Of a DNA stretch of 49,211 nucleotides, positions 1 to 7,921 are shown piece by piece. Position numbers and translations under genes: made by a program. The notes below the pieces were generated by a model. The model had not been told where the DNA came from. It saw only the letters and a program-made list of their open reading frames with translations, and ran no database searches. Within the stretch, counting starts at the first letter, position 1. Every line of letters begins with the position of its first letter. The DNA comes from Ruoffia tabacinasalis (GTDB lineage Bacteria > Bacillota > Bacilli > Lactobacillales > Aerococcaceae): the NCBI RefSeq assembly GCF_005864045.1, contig NZ_VBSP01000017.1:1-49211 (forward strand), written 5' to 3'.

Positions 1-2
1 AG

Positions 3-242
3 GTCGAAGCAGCAGGGATTGATTTTTATTTTGCCGATGCTTATAGTGCCTGGCAAAGAGGAACCAATGAGAACTCTAACGGTTTACTGCGTGAGTTTTT
101 TCCTAAGAAAACAGACCTCGCTAGAGTAATTTCCCAAGAACTCAACCAAGCTTTGTGGTTAATGAATAATCGACCTAGGAAATGCTTAAATTACCAAACA
201 CCTTTGGAAGTATTTTTACACGAACTCTTATTAATTGAGTAA
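3..242 (+). mobile_element. IS30-family transposase, C-terminal fragment
   Basis: An open frame runs in from the window edge and stops with TAA at 240-242. It encodes about 79 residues resembling the end of the DDE catalytic domain of IS30-type transposases: a segment beginning YFADAYSAWQRGTNENSNG (the region around the final catalytic Glu), then LLREFFPKKTDL and a tail with NNRPRKCLNYQTP. IS30 enzymes cut and join the element ends. The 5' part lies outside the window, so intactness cannot be judged. The element end should lie within about 35 bp of the stop. Family assignment is confident; the exact IS is not. Confidence 0.88.
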
Positions 243-250
243 ATAAAAAA

Positions 251-275
251 TTGTCGCAATACTTATTGCAATTCA
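251..275. repeat. Probable right inverted-repeat end of the IS30 element
   Basis: Nine bases after the transposase stop the sequence TTGTCGCAAT is followed by ATTGCAATTCA. Position and composition fit the terminal inverted repeat of IS30-like elements. The left partner is outside the window, so this is an inference from position. Confidence 0.4.
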
Positions 276-284
276 ACTAAAAAA

Positions 285-304
285 AAGAAGCCTTCGGGCT
301 CCTT
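285..304 (-). terminator. Rho-independent terminator after the small 0.3-kb gene
   Basis: Read on the minus strand, an 8-bp stem with one mismatch and a CGAA loop is followed by a run of T. It begins directly after the stop codon of the gene at 305-652. Confidence 0.75.
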
Positions 305-652
305 TTAGTGATGTTTGCGTATCGCTTTTAGCATCATAATATTGTCTTCAAAATCATATTCGACAACATCAATGAGTGCTGACAAAACATCGACATGGAA
401 TTCGTCATCTCTTAAACCTAATAGGTCTTCGTAATAATCTTCCACTTCGGGTTGTTGAGTTGCTCGTAACTTTTCGATAACAAAATCGAGGTCGGAAGGT
501 TCTGAATCGATCTGACCCGTGATTGTTATTTCACTTTGATGATCAAAGAGTCCAAAGTGAATGTTTGCCTGTGTCATACCACTGTTATAAAAGTAATCCA
601 ATAACTCATTCATAATCAACTTAATCTTTCGATATTCCCTCACGCATCTCAT
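305..652 (-). CDS. Small acidic protein of unknown function downstream of DUF1576
   Basis: I do not recognise this family. The product (115 aa from the first start, 102 aa from Met14) is acidic, soluble and mixed alpha/beta, with no signal peptide or membrane segment. The start at 652 has AAAGGA five bases upstream and overlaps the end of the DUF1576 gene by 32 bp. The alternative at 613 begins MNELLDYFYNSG, lies just after the DUF1576 stop, and has no clear ribosome site, so it would need translational coupling. Either way the two genes are almost certainly co-transcribed and end at the terminator at 285-304. Its function may be tied to the membrane protein, but that is only inferred from position. 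Confidence 0.7.
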   Translation of the reverse strand: MRCVREYRKIKLIMNELLDYFYNSGMTQANIHFGLFDHQSEITITGQIDSEPSDLDFVIEKLRATQQPEVEDYYEDLLGLRDDEFHVDVLSALIDVVEYDFEDNIMMLKAIRKHH

Positions 653-1940
653 TCCTTTCCCTAATTCCGTCTAGGACAGGTACAACAGTAGCTGCCACGA
701 AACCTCCAGCAAAGCCATTGTTATACAAGTTTAAACCTGCATGAGTTATACCCGTATTTGGAACTAACCCTGCATGTAATAATCCTACCAGAATTCCGGC
801 CTTCCATCCATAGTGGCCTGCGATTGGAGCCAAGGTTGTTCCAAATAAGGCCGAAAGAAGTGATGCTGTTGAACTAGGTTCGTCTACTGCCATCATGACT
901 TGCATGGCGAATATCCCAATTACAACGGGTGTTACGTTAAAGATATGCTTACCAAACGTACCAAAACCAATAACCGTTAAAACGCCACCTATCACGGCTC
1001 CTTCAAGCGTACCTCCTACAACCCAAACATAAGCTAAAGAGGCTAGACCTAAGACACCCATATTAATAAAGGTTAAACCAACTCCATAATCCGTCACGAA
1101 GTCTGAGATTAAACGGCCTGAATCTTTCTTAAATATCCCATATCCCTTGAAAGACTTACCATTTAACATGAAACCAATAACAAGTAAAAAGAGTGAAAAA
1201 GCCACGAAGAATGCTTCAACTTCGATAATGGAATGAGTTTGTATAATCGGATCATAAGTCGTCGTTAAGTCAAATACTCGCATAATACTCGCGATAATCA
1301 TACCTAAAACTCCAGCCGTAAAGCCCATATTATACAAATTATATCCTTGGTGAAAACGTAAGAAACTTGATCCCATTGGATGAATCGTAAAACCAATGAA
1401 GACTCCAACCAAAACTCCTAAAGGAACACTAACCCAATATGACAAACCTTGTCCAAAGGTAATAATACTTACAACTGGTGCTAAAGTCGTTGCAAATAAC
1501 GATGTAAGTAGAAAGTTACCTATCGGCATATTCCTATATTGACTATAAAGCAGTGTTCCTAGTGTTATCGGAATTGAATTATATAAATTCTTACCAAAAA
1601 AGGCGAAGCCCATAACTGTAAATAAAGCCGCTACTAATGGGCCAGTTATCTTTGTAGAAAATCGCTTAATTGCCATCGCATTAATCAACATCAGTAAACC
1701 AGCGTTGACAAAAGTTGCACCGATTCCCCCTACTTCAAAGTAATCCGTAATCAGATTACTCGGTGAGGTTAAAATAGCTAAGAAACCATCCCATACTTGA
1801 TTTAATGGATCTACTAACAAACCAAATAGGATAAATATAAAAGAAACTAAGTATAAAAAATTGGCCTTGACTGAATCTTTAGTGAAAAAAAAATGAGTTA
1901 TTTTTGCGTTCATATTTGTTTTTTCAACCTCTTCTCCCAT
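621..1940 (-). CDS. DUF1576 family multi-spanning membrane protein
   Basis: About 439 aa, almost entirely hydrophobic helices, matching the DUF1576 family of uncharacterised Firmicute membrane proteins. The sequence has an internal duplication: each half carries a GxTFVNxGxL/GLTFINMGVL stretch, a FGKNLYNSIPI/FGKHIFNVTPV stretch and a GYNLYNMGFTAG/GLNLYNNGFAGG stretch, which suggests an inverted or tandem repeat fold like a transporter. The start at 1940 (MGEEVEKTN) is chosen because GGGAGG lies six bases upstream; an earlier in-frame ATG at 1988 lacks a site and overlaps the promoter. Substrate unknown. It heads a two-gene unit with the small gene at 305-652. Confidence 0.85.
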   Translation of the reverse strand: MGEEVEKTNMNAKITHFFFTKDSVKANFLYLVSFIFILFGLLVDPLNQVWDGFLAILTSPSNLITDYFEVGGIGATFVNAGLLMLINAMAIKRFSTKITGPLVAALFTVMGFAFFGKNLYNSIPITLGTLLYSQYRNMPIGNFLLTSLFATTLAPVVSIITFGQGLSYWVSVPLGVLVGVFIGFTIHPMGSSFLRFHQGYNLYNMGFTAGVLGMIIASIMRVFDLTTTYDPIIQTHSIIEVEAFFVAFSLFLLVIGFMLNGKSFKGYGIFKKDSGRLISDFVTDYGVGLTFINMGVLGLASLAYVWVVGGTLEGAVIGGVLTVIGFGTFGKHIFNVTPVVIGIFAMQVMMAVDEPSSTASLLSALFGTTLAPIAGHYGWKAGILVGLLHAGLVPNTGITHAGLNLYNNGFAGGFVAATVVPVLDGIRERNEMREGISKD

Positions 1941-1971
1941 CCGAAACCTCCCATAAAATTCTAATACAACT

Positions 1972-2000
1972 ATATTACCAATTCTCAATCTTTATCACAA
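1972..2000 (-). promoter_or_regulatory. Sigma-A promoter for the DUF1576 unit
   Basis: On the minus strand TTGTGA is separated by 17 bp from TAATAT, about 30 bp upstream of the chosen start at 1940. This spacing supports the shorter start. Confidence 0.55.
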
Positions 2001-2068
2001 TAACTAATTATAAAAAAACACTCAATAGACACTTTTAAATTTGCTTCATATTTTCGAGCTGTTTTCGT

Positions 2069-2074
2069 TATAAT
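2069..2074 (+). promoter_or_regulatory. -10 box (TATAAT) upstream of the LOG-family gene
   Basis: A perfect TATAAT lies 33 bp upstream of the start at 2107. The -35 region is poor (CATATT at 17 bp), so only the -10 element is claimed. Confidence 0.45.
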
Positions 2075-2106
2075 GGGGTTACGTATTTTATGCGAAAGAA
2101 AGGACG

Positions 2107-2652
2107 ATGAGAATGAACATTACAGTTTATTGTGGCTCGAATCCTGGTAAAAATCCAAACTTTAGCTTAGCAGCTACTAAATTAGGAACTTGGATTGGAC
2201 AACAAGGCCATGCGCTTGTTTACGGCGGTGGTATGAATGGTTTAATGGGAATTGTTGCGGACGCAGTGTTGGAAGAGAATGGTGATGTCCAAGGAATTAT
2301 CCCAGAAGTGTTGCGAGGGATCGAAGTGAAGCACCCCAACGTTCAGAATATGGAGATTGTTCAAACAATGCCCGAGCGAAAAACTCGGATGATTGAGCTC
2401 GGCGACGCCTTTATTGCCCTCCCTGGTGGGGTTGGGACTTTAGAAGAAATTTCCGAAATCGTCTCTTTAACTCGCATTGGCCTCGTGAATAAACCGACAG
2501 TGTTTTACAATGTTGACGGATATTATGAGTCTTTGAAGGATCAGTTTGACCGGATGGTGCAAGAAGAGTTCCTCAAACTTGAAGTTCGGGAAATGTTCCT
2601 CTTTTCCGAATCACTTCAAGAGATCGACACGTTTATTCGTGAACATTCATAG
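2107..2652 (+). CDS. LOG-family (TIGR00730) nucleotide phosphoribohydrolase-like protein
   Basis: 181 aa with a Rossmann fold typical of the LOG (Lonely Guy) / YvdD family, which removes ribose 5'-phosphate from nucleoside monophosphates such as AMP or cytokinin ribotides. The first strand and loop read NITVYCGSNPG, followed by GGGMNGLMG near residue 40, the conserved ERKTRM near 90-95 and the diagnostic PGGVGTLEE at about 106-114, which forms the nucleotide site. Full length for the family. The ribosome site AAAGGA precedes two close ATGs (2107 and 2113). It is a single-gene unit facing away from DUF1576; a repeat array and a bidirectional terminator follow. The physiological substrate in bacteria is generally unclear. 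Confidence 0.9.
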   Translation: MRMNITVYCGSNPGKNPNFSLAATKLGTWIGQQGHALVYGGGMNGLMGIVADAVLEENGDVQGIIPEVLRGIEVKHPNVQNMEIVQTMPERKTRMIELGDAFIALPGGVGTLEEISEIVSLTRIGLVNKPTVFYNVDGYYESLKDQFDRMVQEEFLKLEVREMFLFSESLQEIDTFIREHS

Positions 2653-2660
2653 GGGATGAT

Positions 2661-2807
2661 GTGTCCTTGAGATTTTCTAAGGGGCATATAAACGCAGATT
2701 GTGTCCCTGACATTTTCTCAAGGACATATAAACGCAATTCGTGTCTCTGAAATTTTCTCAAGGACATATACACGTAGATCGTGTCCCTGAAATTTTCTCA
2801 AGGACAT
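2661..2807. repeat. Family A tandem palindromic repeats, locus 1 (4 units, 40-bp period)
   Basis: Units beginning GTGTCC start at exactly 2661, 2701, 2741 and 2781. Each unit is an imperfect hairpin: GTGTCCCTGA, a short T-rich centre, then TCTCAAGGACAT, followed by a spacer of about 15 bp. The same unit recurs at 13.8 kb and 40.2 kb. The array is intergenic and has no credible reading frame. Confidence 0.9.
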
Positions 2808-2839
2808 TTCAGCCTCAAAATTACAATTATCCAAAACAA

Positions 2840-2874
2840 AAGACGACTCAACACTACAATTGTTGAGTCGTCTT
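2840..2874. terminator. Bidirectional terminator between the LOG gene and the exporter gene
   Basis: A perfect 14-bp stem (AAGACGACTCAACA and its complement) with a 7-base loop, with A/T-rich flanks on both sides. It can serve the convergent genes at 2107-2652 and 2909-3877. Confidence 0.85.
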
Positions 2875-2908
2875 ATTTATTAGGCAAGTTTTGCCGAAAC
2901 CTCACCGA

Positions 2909-3877
2909 TTAAAATTTGCGAATATGCTTGTCTAAGTAAAATTTATGTTTAATTTCTAAAAAGCGCTCGAATTCAATCAGAATATGATATAAGAGTGCGC
3001 GCGTTTCAAATTCTTCTCGATTTTTGGGTAAATCACTGCTACGATAATAGCTATACAATTCACTAATACTTTCTAATAAACCTTTTCCACTATTTGTTTG
3101 CGCAAATTCATCTGAAGTGAGTTTAAACATATTTGCTAAAGTTGTATTTTGTTCAGTTCTTAATGAAATGTGTTGCAGGGAATCAATCATCCGCTTTAAT
3201 ACATCTGCTTGTCTAGATCGCATTTGAGCGTAGCGAATGAAGTAATCGTCTTTAGTGAATATTTGATTCTCATATTCAGATAAAGCGAGTTGTCTGAAAT
3301 CTTCTATAGACGTATCGACATGTTCTACTTCTGCCCGAATTAAAGGTATATCAAAATCATTTTCAAGTAATCTTTGATTTATTAATTCCAATACCACTCG
3401 GAAGTTTTCTTCAATTTCTTTAATTCCTTTTTTTAATTTTGGTTTTTGATTTGGCATCCATAAATTAAATAAAATCGCCATACCAGCGCCAATCACCATA
3501 ATTAGCACACCATTGAGTTGCCACTGCCACGACACACTTTCTGCGATGACAAAATGCGTGACTAAAACTGAAATCGGTGCAATGGCTGCTTGAAGATTCA
3601 TCCTGTAAGCAACTGGAATAAATATGAGTAAATAAAGACCAAATGCCCAGACTTGAAACCCAAATATTAAAAATATGACGGTCGCAATCGCAAAAGCAAG
3701 TACCGTAGCGATTAAATAAGTCAGGGAAATCTGACGAGACGCTTTACGTGTGTCTAGCAAAGTTAAAATCGTAATAATTCCTGTCGCCAGTGAGTTTTCT
3801 AAGCCGATAAATTGTGCGATGTAAATCGCGATGGTGGCCGCCAGTGTTATCTTTATTGTCCGAAGTCCAAGTGACAT
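2909..3877 (-). CDS. Aromatic acid exporter family (ArAE / FUSC-like) membrane protein
   Basis: 322 aa. The N-terminal about 145 residues form a set of close hydrophobic helices typical of the ArAE_1 domain (for example TIKITLAATIAIYIAQFIG and a second block near 60-90). The remaining 180 residues are soluble and helical and match the ArAE C-terminal domain. This family is annotated as exporting aromatic carboxylic acids, but most Firmicute members are untested. The start at 3877 has GGAGGG six bases upstream. It is divergent from the thioesterase at 3958, and the two promoter regions overlap within 80 bp. The length is normal and no damage is seen. Confidence 0.85.
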   Translation of the reverse strand: MSLGLRTIKITLAATIAIYIAQFIGLENSLATGIITILTLLDTRKASRQISLTYLIATVLAFAIATVIFLIFGFQVWAFGLYLLIFIPVAYRMNLQAAIAPISVLVTHFVIAESVSWQWQLNGVLIMVIGAGMAILFNLWMPNQKPKLKKGIKEIEENFRVVLELINQRLLENDFDIPLIRAEVEHVDTSIEDFRQLALSEYENQIFTKDDYFIRYAQMRSRQADVLKRMIDSLQHISLRTEQNTTLANMFKLTSDEFAQTNSGKGLLESISELYSYYRSSDLPKNREEFETRALLYHILIEFERFLEIKHKFYLDKHIRKF

Positions 3878-3889
3878 TCAATCCCTCCA

Positions 3890-3918
3890 TTACATTCTGA
3901 CTTTCTTTTATATATAAT
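3890..3918 (+). promoter_or_regulatory. Sigma-A promoter for the thioesterase gene
   Basis: TTACAT, a 17-bp spacer and TATAAT, 39 bp before the start codon at 3958. The -35 box lies in the untranslated leader of the divergent exporter gene. Confidence 0.65.
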
Positions 3919-3957
3919 AGCATGTATACCACATTTTAAATAGGAGAGGTACTTACA

Positions 3958-4389
3958 ATGATTTTTGAATATGAACATTTAATTCAGTTTTATGAAACAG
4001 ATGCAATGCGCATTGTGCACCATTCCAATTATTTGCGTTGGTTTGAAGAAGCCCGTCTCGTTTGGCTATCTGATATTGGCTACAGTTATAAGCAAATGGA
4101 AGACGAAGGCATCATGATTCCAGTACTTTCTGCTCAAGCTGAATATAAACAAATGCTTGCTTTTGGCTCAACGGCTATCATTCGATTGCGAATATCTCAC
4201 TTTACACCTGTAAGAATGACTGTTGAATATAAAGTATATAATAAAGAAACGGGCGATTTAACAACGACAGGATCAACGTCGCATTGTTTCCTAGATGCCG
4301 AAACTCAGCGTCCACTTTCTTTAAAACGTAAACATCCAGATATTCTTGCAGCATTTGAAAAAGCACAAGCAGATTCAAAAGAAGACTAA
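3958..4389 (+). CDS. Acyl-CoA thioesterase, YbgC/FadM hot-dog fold
   Basis: 143 aa, a single 4HBT hot-dog domain. The signature YETDAMRIVHHSNYLRWFEE near residues 12-31 contains the catalytic Asp and the HxNYxxWFEEAR helix that define the YbgC/FadM group, which hydrolyse acyl-CoA thioesters in the cytoplasm. Full length. A strong ribosome site AGGAGAGG lies eight bases upstream. The gene is monocistronic with its own promoter and a GC-rich hairpin after the stop. The acyl chain preference cannot be read from sequence. Confidence 0.88.
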   Translation: MIFEYEHLIQFYETDAMRIVHHSNYLRWFEEARLVWLSDIGYSYKQMEDEGIMIPVLSAQAEYKQMLAFGSTAIIRLRISHFTPVRMTVEYKVYNKETGDLTTTGSTSHCFLDAETQRPLSLKRKHPDILAAFEKAQADSKED

Positions 4390-4403
4390 AGATAATAAAA
4401 GTA

Positions 4404-4446
4404 TAGCGCTCAGCGTGAGACCATCCGGTGTCATGGTTGGGCGCTA
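4404..4446 (+). terminator. GC-rich hairpin after the thioesterase gene
   Basis: TAGCGCTCAGC pairs with GTTGGGCGCTA (11 bp, two G-U pairs) around a 21-base loop. There is no T-run immediately after, so termination is plausible but not certain. Confidence 0.45.
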
Positions 4447-4491
4447 AATTGTGTTGGAAAACATTTTATTTCGTATTAATTTTTACAAAAA

Positions 4492-4515
4492 AAGACGAAT
4501 CCGAAGATCCGCCTT
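4492..4515 (-). terminator. Terminator of efp
   Basis: On the minus strand a 10-bp stem with two G-U pairs and a TTCG loop is followed by seven T, 13 bases after the efp stop codon. Confidence 0.88.
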
Positions 4516-4527
4516 AACTATTATTAT

Positions 4528-5085
4528 TTACGCACGTTTTTGGTAAGTTCCTTCAGACGTGTTGATGATTAACGCTTCTCCAACTTCGATGAAATCAGGA
4601 ACGTTGACTACTAAACCAGTTTCCATTGTTGCTGGTTTACCAGATCCTGTTACTGTTGCACCTTTAATTGATGGTTGTGTTTCTTTTACTTTTAAAGTAA
4701 CAGTTTGAGGTACTTCAACTCCGATAACTTCAGAACCGTAGAATTGGATTTTTACTTCCATATTTTCTAATAAGTATAATAACTCATCTTCAATTGAATC
4801 TACTGGTAATTCATATTGTTCATATGATTCTAAGTCCATGAAGTAAGCTATTTCGTCCATGCTGTATAAGAATTGAACATCTCTTGTTTCAAGGAAAGCA
4901 CGTTCGAATTTTTCATCCGGACGGAAAGTTGTATCATAAGTCGCACCAGAGCGAACGTCACGTAATTTCATACGCATAACTGTATTCCCTTTACCTGGTT
5001 TATGGTGACTTGCGCTTAATACTCGAATTAATTTTCCATCTTGAATAAATGTCATACCTGCTTTTAAATCTACTGCAGAAATCAT
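4528..5085 (-). CDS. efp: Translation elongation factor P
   Basis: 185 aa starting [13 protein letters not shown]; three OB/KOW-like beta domains as in all EF-P. It binds between the P and E sites and relieves ribosome stalling at polyproline. The exposed loop reads SHHKPGKGN with Lys32 at the tip, the residue that carries a modification in Bacillus EF-P (known for the family; not visible here). The start at 5085 is preceded by AAAGGAGA; an in-frame ATG 14 codons earlier overlaps the TATAAT promoter and is rejected. The gene is transcribed alone and closed by a TTCG-loop terminator. Confidence 0.97.
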   Translation of the reverse strand: MISAVDLKAGMTFIQDGKLIRVLSASHHKPGKGNTVMRMKLRDVRSGATYDTTFRPDEKFERAFLETRDVQFLYSMDEIAYFMDLESYEQYELPVDSIEDELLYLLENMEVKIQFYGSEVIGVEVPQTVTLKVKETQPSIKGATVTGSGKPATMETGLVVNVPDFIEVGEALIINTSEGTYQKRA

Positions 5086-5125
5086 TTCACATTCTCCTTT
5101 TATTGTCTCTAAAATATTCCTTCCC

Positions 5126-5134
5126 ATTATAGCA
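5126..5134 (-). promoter_or_regulatory. Extended -10 promoter of efp
   Basis: The minus strand reads TGC followed by TATAAT about 40 bp upstream of the efp start. The -35 region at 17 bp is weak, consistent with an extended -10 promoter. Confidence 0.6.
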
Positions 5135-5238
5135 TAAAATTCCTTATGATATCGCTATCCTATAAAAAAATCATTTAATAACAACTAAAATTATGATAGA
5201 CTAACTAAAAATGAACTTTAGATGAGGGATACATTAAA

Positions 5239-6417
5239 ATGGAATTAAATAATTTATTCAATACTAACTTAACTAAAATTAAACCCAATGCCATTCGGGC
5301 CTTCGATGAAAGTGCGTCTCAAGTTGAGGGGATTATTAAATTAACTTTAGGCGAGCCTGATTTCAATACGCCTGAACATGTCAAAGATGCCGGAATCAAA
5401 GCGATTCAAGACAACCAAACCGGATATTTATCGACACCTGGAGATAACCGTCTACGTCAAGCAGCCGCAAATTTCGTTAAAGAAAAATATGATTTAAATT
5501 ATCAATGGGAAGACGAAGTCATTGTAACTGTTGGGGCGACTGAATCACTATCGACGGCACTTCAAACGATTTGTAATCCTGGAGATAAAATTATTGTTCC
5601 CTCGCCCTACTTTACTTTATATTCTTCAATTATTTATTTAGCTGGTGGTGAACCCATTGAAGTGGATACATCTGCCAATGATTTTGTTATGTCACCAGAG
5701 ATGTTAAAAGATACGTTAGAAGAGCATGGTGATGCCGTTAAAGGAATCATCTTAAATTACCCGACCAATCCAACGGGAGTAAACTGGACGGAAGAAGATG
5801 CAAAAGCTTTCGCAGATGTACTGCGTGATCGACCAATATTTGTCATTAGTGATGAAGTATACAGCGAATTAGTTTACGAAGAAGCGCACGTATCGATTGC
5901 GAAATACATTCGTGAGCAAACAATTGTGATTAATGGTGTATCTAAATCTCATGCGATGACAGGCTGGCGTGTAGGGCTCCTTTTTGCCCCAGCAAATATT
6001 ATGAGCCAATTAGTTAAAGTGCACCAAAATCTTGTCACCACAAACTCAACGATTTCTCAATTAGCTGCTCGTGAAGCGTTGGAAAATGGCATGAACGACG
6101 CTCAACCGATGCGAGAAAAATATGTGATGCGCCGTGATTATATTTATGATTTTATGACACGCTTAGGTTTCAAAATCGTTAAGCCAAGTGGCGCATTCTA
6201 TATGTTCGCGCGTATTCCAGAAGATTTGGAACAAAATAGTATGGACTTTTGTCTAGACTTAGCTCATTCTGCTGCCGTTGCTTTCGTACCGGGCTCTGCC
6301 TTTGGTATCGGCGGCGAAAGTCATGTTCGCCTCAGCTATGCTGCCAGTATCGATGATATTAAAGAAGCGATGCGACGTTTAGAAGTATTTGTCAAAGAGA
6401 AACGCGAAAACAAATAA
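5239..6417 (+). CDS. PLP-dependent class I/II aminotransferase (PatA/AraT-like)
   Basis: 392 aa, fold type I aminotransferase. Visible landmarks are the N-terminal substrate segment LTLGEPDFNTPEH, the VGATES cofactor loop near residue 95, NYPTNPTGV near 174, ISDEVYSELVYE near 210 and the PLP-lysine segment NGVSKSHAMTGWR near 233-245. Length and motifs fit the PatA / aromatic aminotransferase group, members of which act on N-acetyl-diaminopimelate or aromatic amino acids; sequence alone does not decide between them. A paralogue with the same lysine motif lies at 46190-47359. GAGGG precedes the start by 11 bases. Single-gene unit with a clean terminator. Confidence 0.9.
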   Translation: MELNNLFNTNLTKIKPNAIRAFDESASQVEGIIKLTLGEPDFNTPEHVKDAGIKAIQDNQTGYLSTPGDNRLRQAAANFVKEKYDLNYQWEDEVIVTVGATESLSTALQTICNPGDKIIVPSPYFTLYSSIIYLAGGEPIEVDTSANDFVMSPEMLKDTLEEHGDAVKGIILNYPTNPTGVNWTEEDAKAFADVLRDRPIFVISDEVYSELVYEEAHVSIAKYIREQTIVINGVSKSHAMTGWRVGLLFAPANIMSQLVKVHQNLVTTNSTISQLAAREALENGMNDAQPMREKYVMRRDYIYDFMTRLGFKIVKPSGAFYMFARIPEDLEQNSMDFCLDLAHSAAVAFVPGSAFGIGGESHVRLSYAASIDDIKEAMRRLEVFVKEKRENK

Positions 6418-6424
6418 AAAAATA

Positions 6425-6467
6425 AAAGATTACTAGATTGAGAGAATCCTCTTTTCTAGTAATCTTT
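6425..6467 (+). terminator. Terminator of the first aminotransferase
   Basis: A 13-bp perfect stem (AAAGATTACTAGA and its complement) followed by TTTTTTT, eight bases after the stop codon. Confidence 0.9.
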
Positions 6468-6546
6468 TTTTCTATCTTAACTTAAGTCAATGCTCGGTGC
6501 CCTCTTTACTTGTAAACTGAATCTATACAATAAAGGAGGAAATAAC

Positions 6547-7252
6547 ATGCAAACAACACAAAAACGAGAACTATCGATGCGGCAAATAAGTCTCTTCATT
6601 GGTGTGACTTTAATCATTATGGCAATTGCTTCAGGCATCGCTTATGGTTATTTACATCCTACGATTTTTCAGGCAGATTCACAGTCTTTTAGTCCCGAAC
6701 GCTTACAACCAACTTTAACTCTCTTAAGATTTGAAATACTTCTTTGGCTTGTCGTAATTGTCACGGATATCATCGTTGCTTGGGCACTTCATTTATATAT
6801 GCGCCAATTTCACGAAAACCTCTCACTGCTCGCAGCTTGGTTGCGACTGCTTTATACAGCTACTTTAGCAATGTCCATCGGTTATTTACTTTAGATAAGC
6901 GTCAGTTTAGAAAATAGTTACCCAATCAAACGCGAATTTAGACGTTTTACTGCCGTCAATCGCTGCAGGTGAACGGACTTTTAGCTTAATTTGGGGCTTT
7001 GGCTTAATAATTTTCGGCTTGCATGTATTAGTTCTAGCTTATGCCGTATTGAAAGCAACACCGATTCATAAAGTAATTGGTTATTTATTATTACTGCCTG
7101 GTGTGAGCTATATTATCATCCATACTTTAACTTTACTCGGACCAGACATGACAGCTCTGGCTTCACAATTATAAGGCTTTTTAGCGGTCCCGATGGCTTT
7201 AGGCGAATTGAGTTTGCCACTTTAGTTTATCTTAAAAAAGGCATGGCTCTAA
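6547..7252 (+). pseudogene. DUF4386-family membrane protein, disrupted
   Basis: The intact part starts at 6547 after AAAGGAGG and reads 116 codons with several membrane segments to a TAG at 6892. The protein then continues in another frame from about 6911: AAGERTFSLIWGFGLIIFG, further hydrophobic helices and GPDMTALASQL. A TAA at 7172 interrupts that frame, then the conserved tail FLAVPMALGELSLPL is followed by a TAG at 7223 and the remnant FILKKAWL. Together these pieces make a full-length DUF4386 protein of about 230 aa, a family of uncharacterised membrane proteins. At least one frameshift and two stops make it a pseudogene. It converges with the broken Crp/Fnr gene. Confidence 0.82.
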
Positions 7253-7267
7253 AGGTTAAACCAGTGC

Positions 7268-7852
7268 TTAATGCGGCTTAATTGATTCTGGTTTCATTCC
7301 AAGTAAACTAGCCAATTGATGTTGAGGAACGTGGTCAATGAGAGCAGGACGAGTATCTAATAAATTTAAGTAACGTTCTTGTGGTGAGGCGCTAATGAAA
7401 CGGGCATTATTGTCTTGAATGTGTGCTAGGTCTTCTTTCATGAAGCCTCGCGTAAATACAATTAATTTAATTTATTTTTGAAACATCACATCTTCATTAA
7501 TAAAATCACCGACGATCAATACAGAATCTTCGACACATTCAATTGAATACTCTGAAGGGATTCTCTAGGTATAACTTTTATAATTAATCGCTGTTTGTTT
7601 CTCCGTGTAGAAATTATAAGTGTTTTCTTCACCGGCTTCATCAATCGCAAACTGCCTTAAACAGCCTTGTAACACGAAGTAACATTCTTTTGATACATCA
7701 CCTAGCCTAAGGAGTATTGTTCCTTGTTTGTATGTTCTTACATCGATTTCGGAGCTTAGTTGTTCGACTTCTGCTTGAGTTAAAGTAAATCCGTTCAAAA
7801 TTTCGGTTAAATAATCAGTTATTCCTTCACCTTCTCCCACTCTATTATTCAC
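7268..7852 (-). pseudogene. Crp/Fnr-family regulator, disrupted by two in-frame stops
   Basis: The first 95 codons (GTG start at 7852) encode the beginning of a cyclic-nucleotide-binding-like domain, including YKQGTILLRLGDVSKECYFV and a GCLRQF strand. A TAG at 7565 is followed in the same frame by EYSIECVEDSVLIVGDF, a TAA at 7472, then FMKEDLAHIQDNNARFI and the helix-turn-helix SPQERYLNLLDTRP and PQHQLASLLGMKPESI. The final helix, normally SRIRK, is lost and the frame ends PESIKPH. Same-frame continuity across both stops shows recent decay. Crp/Fnr genes often sit beside DUF4386 genes; here both are broken. Confidence 0.85.
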
Positions 7853-7879
7853 CCATCTATTACCACATTCAAATGCTAA

Positions 7880-7912
7880 AAAGCACTCGCATCACTGGGA
7901 TACGAGTGCTTT
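7880..7912 (-). terminator. Terminator of the SirTM operon
   Basis: A perfect 10-bp stem (AAAGCACTCG and complement) with T residues on the minus-strand exit, ten bases after the sirtuin stop codon. Confidence 0.85.
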
Positions 7913-7921
7913 ATTATATGT

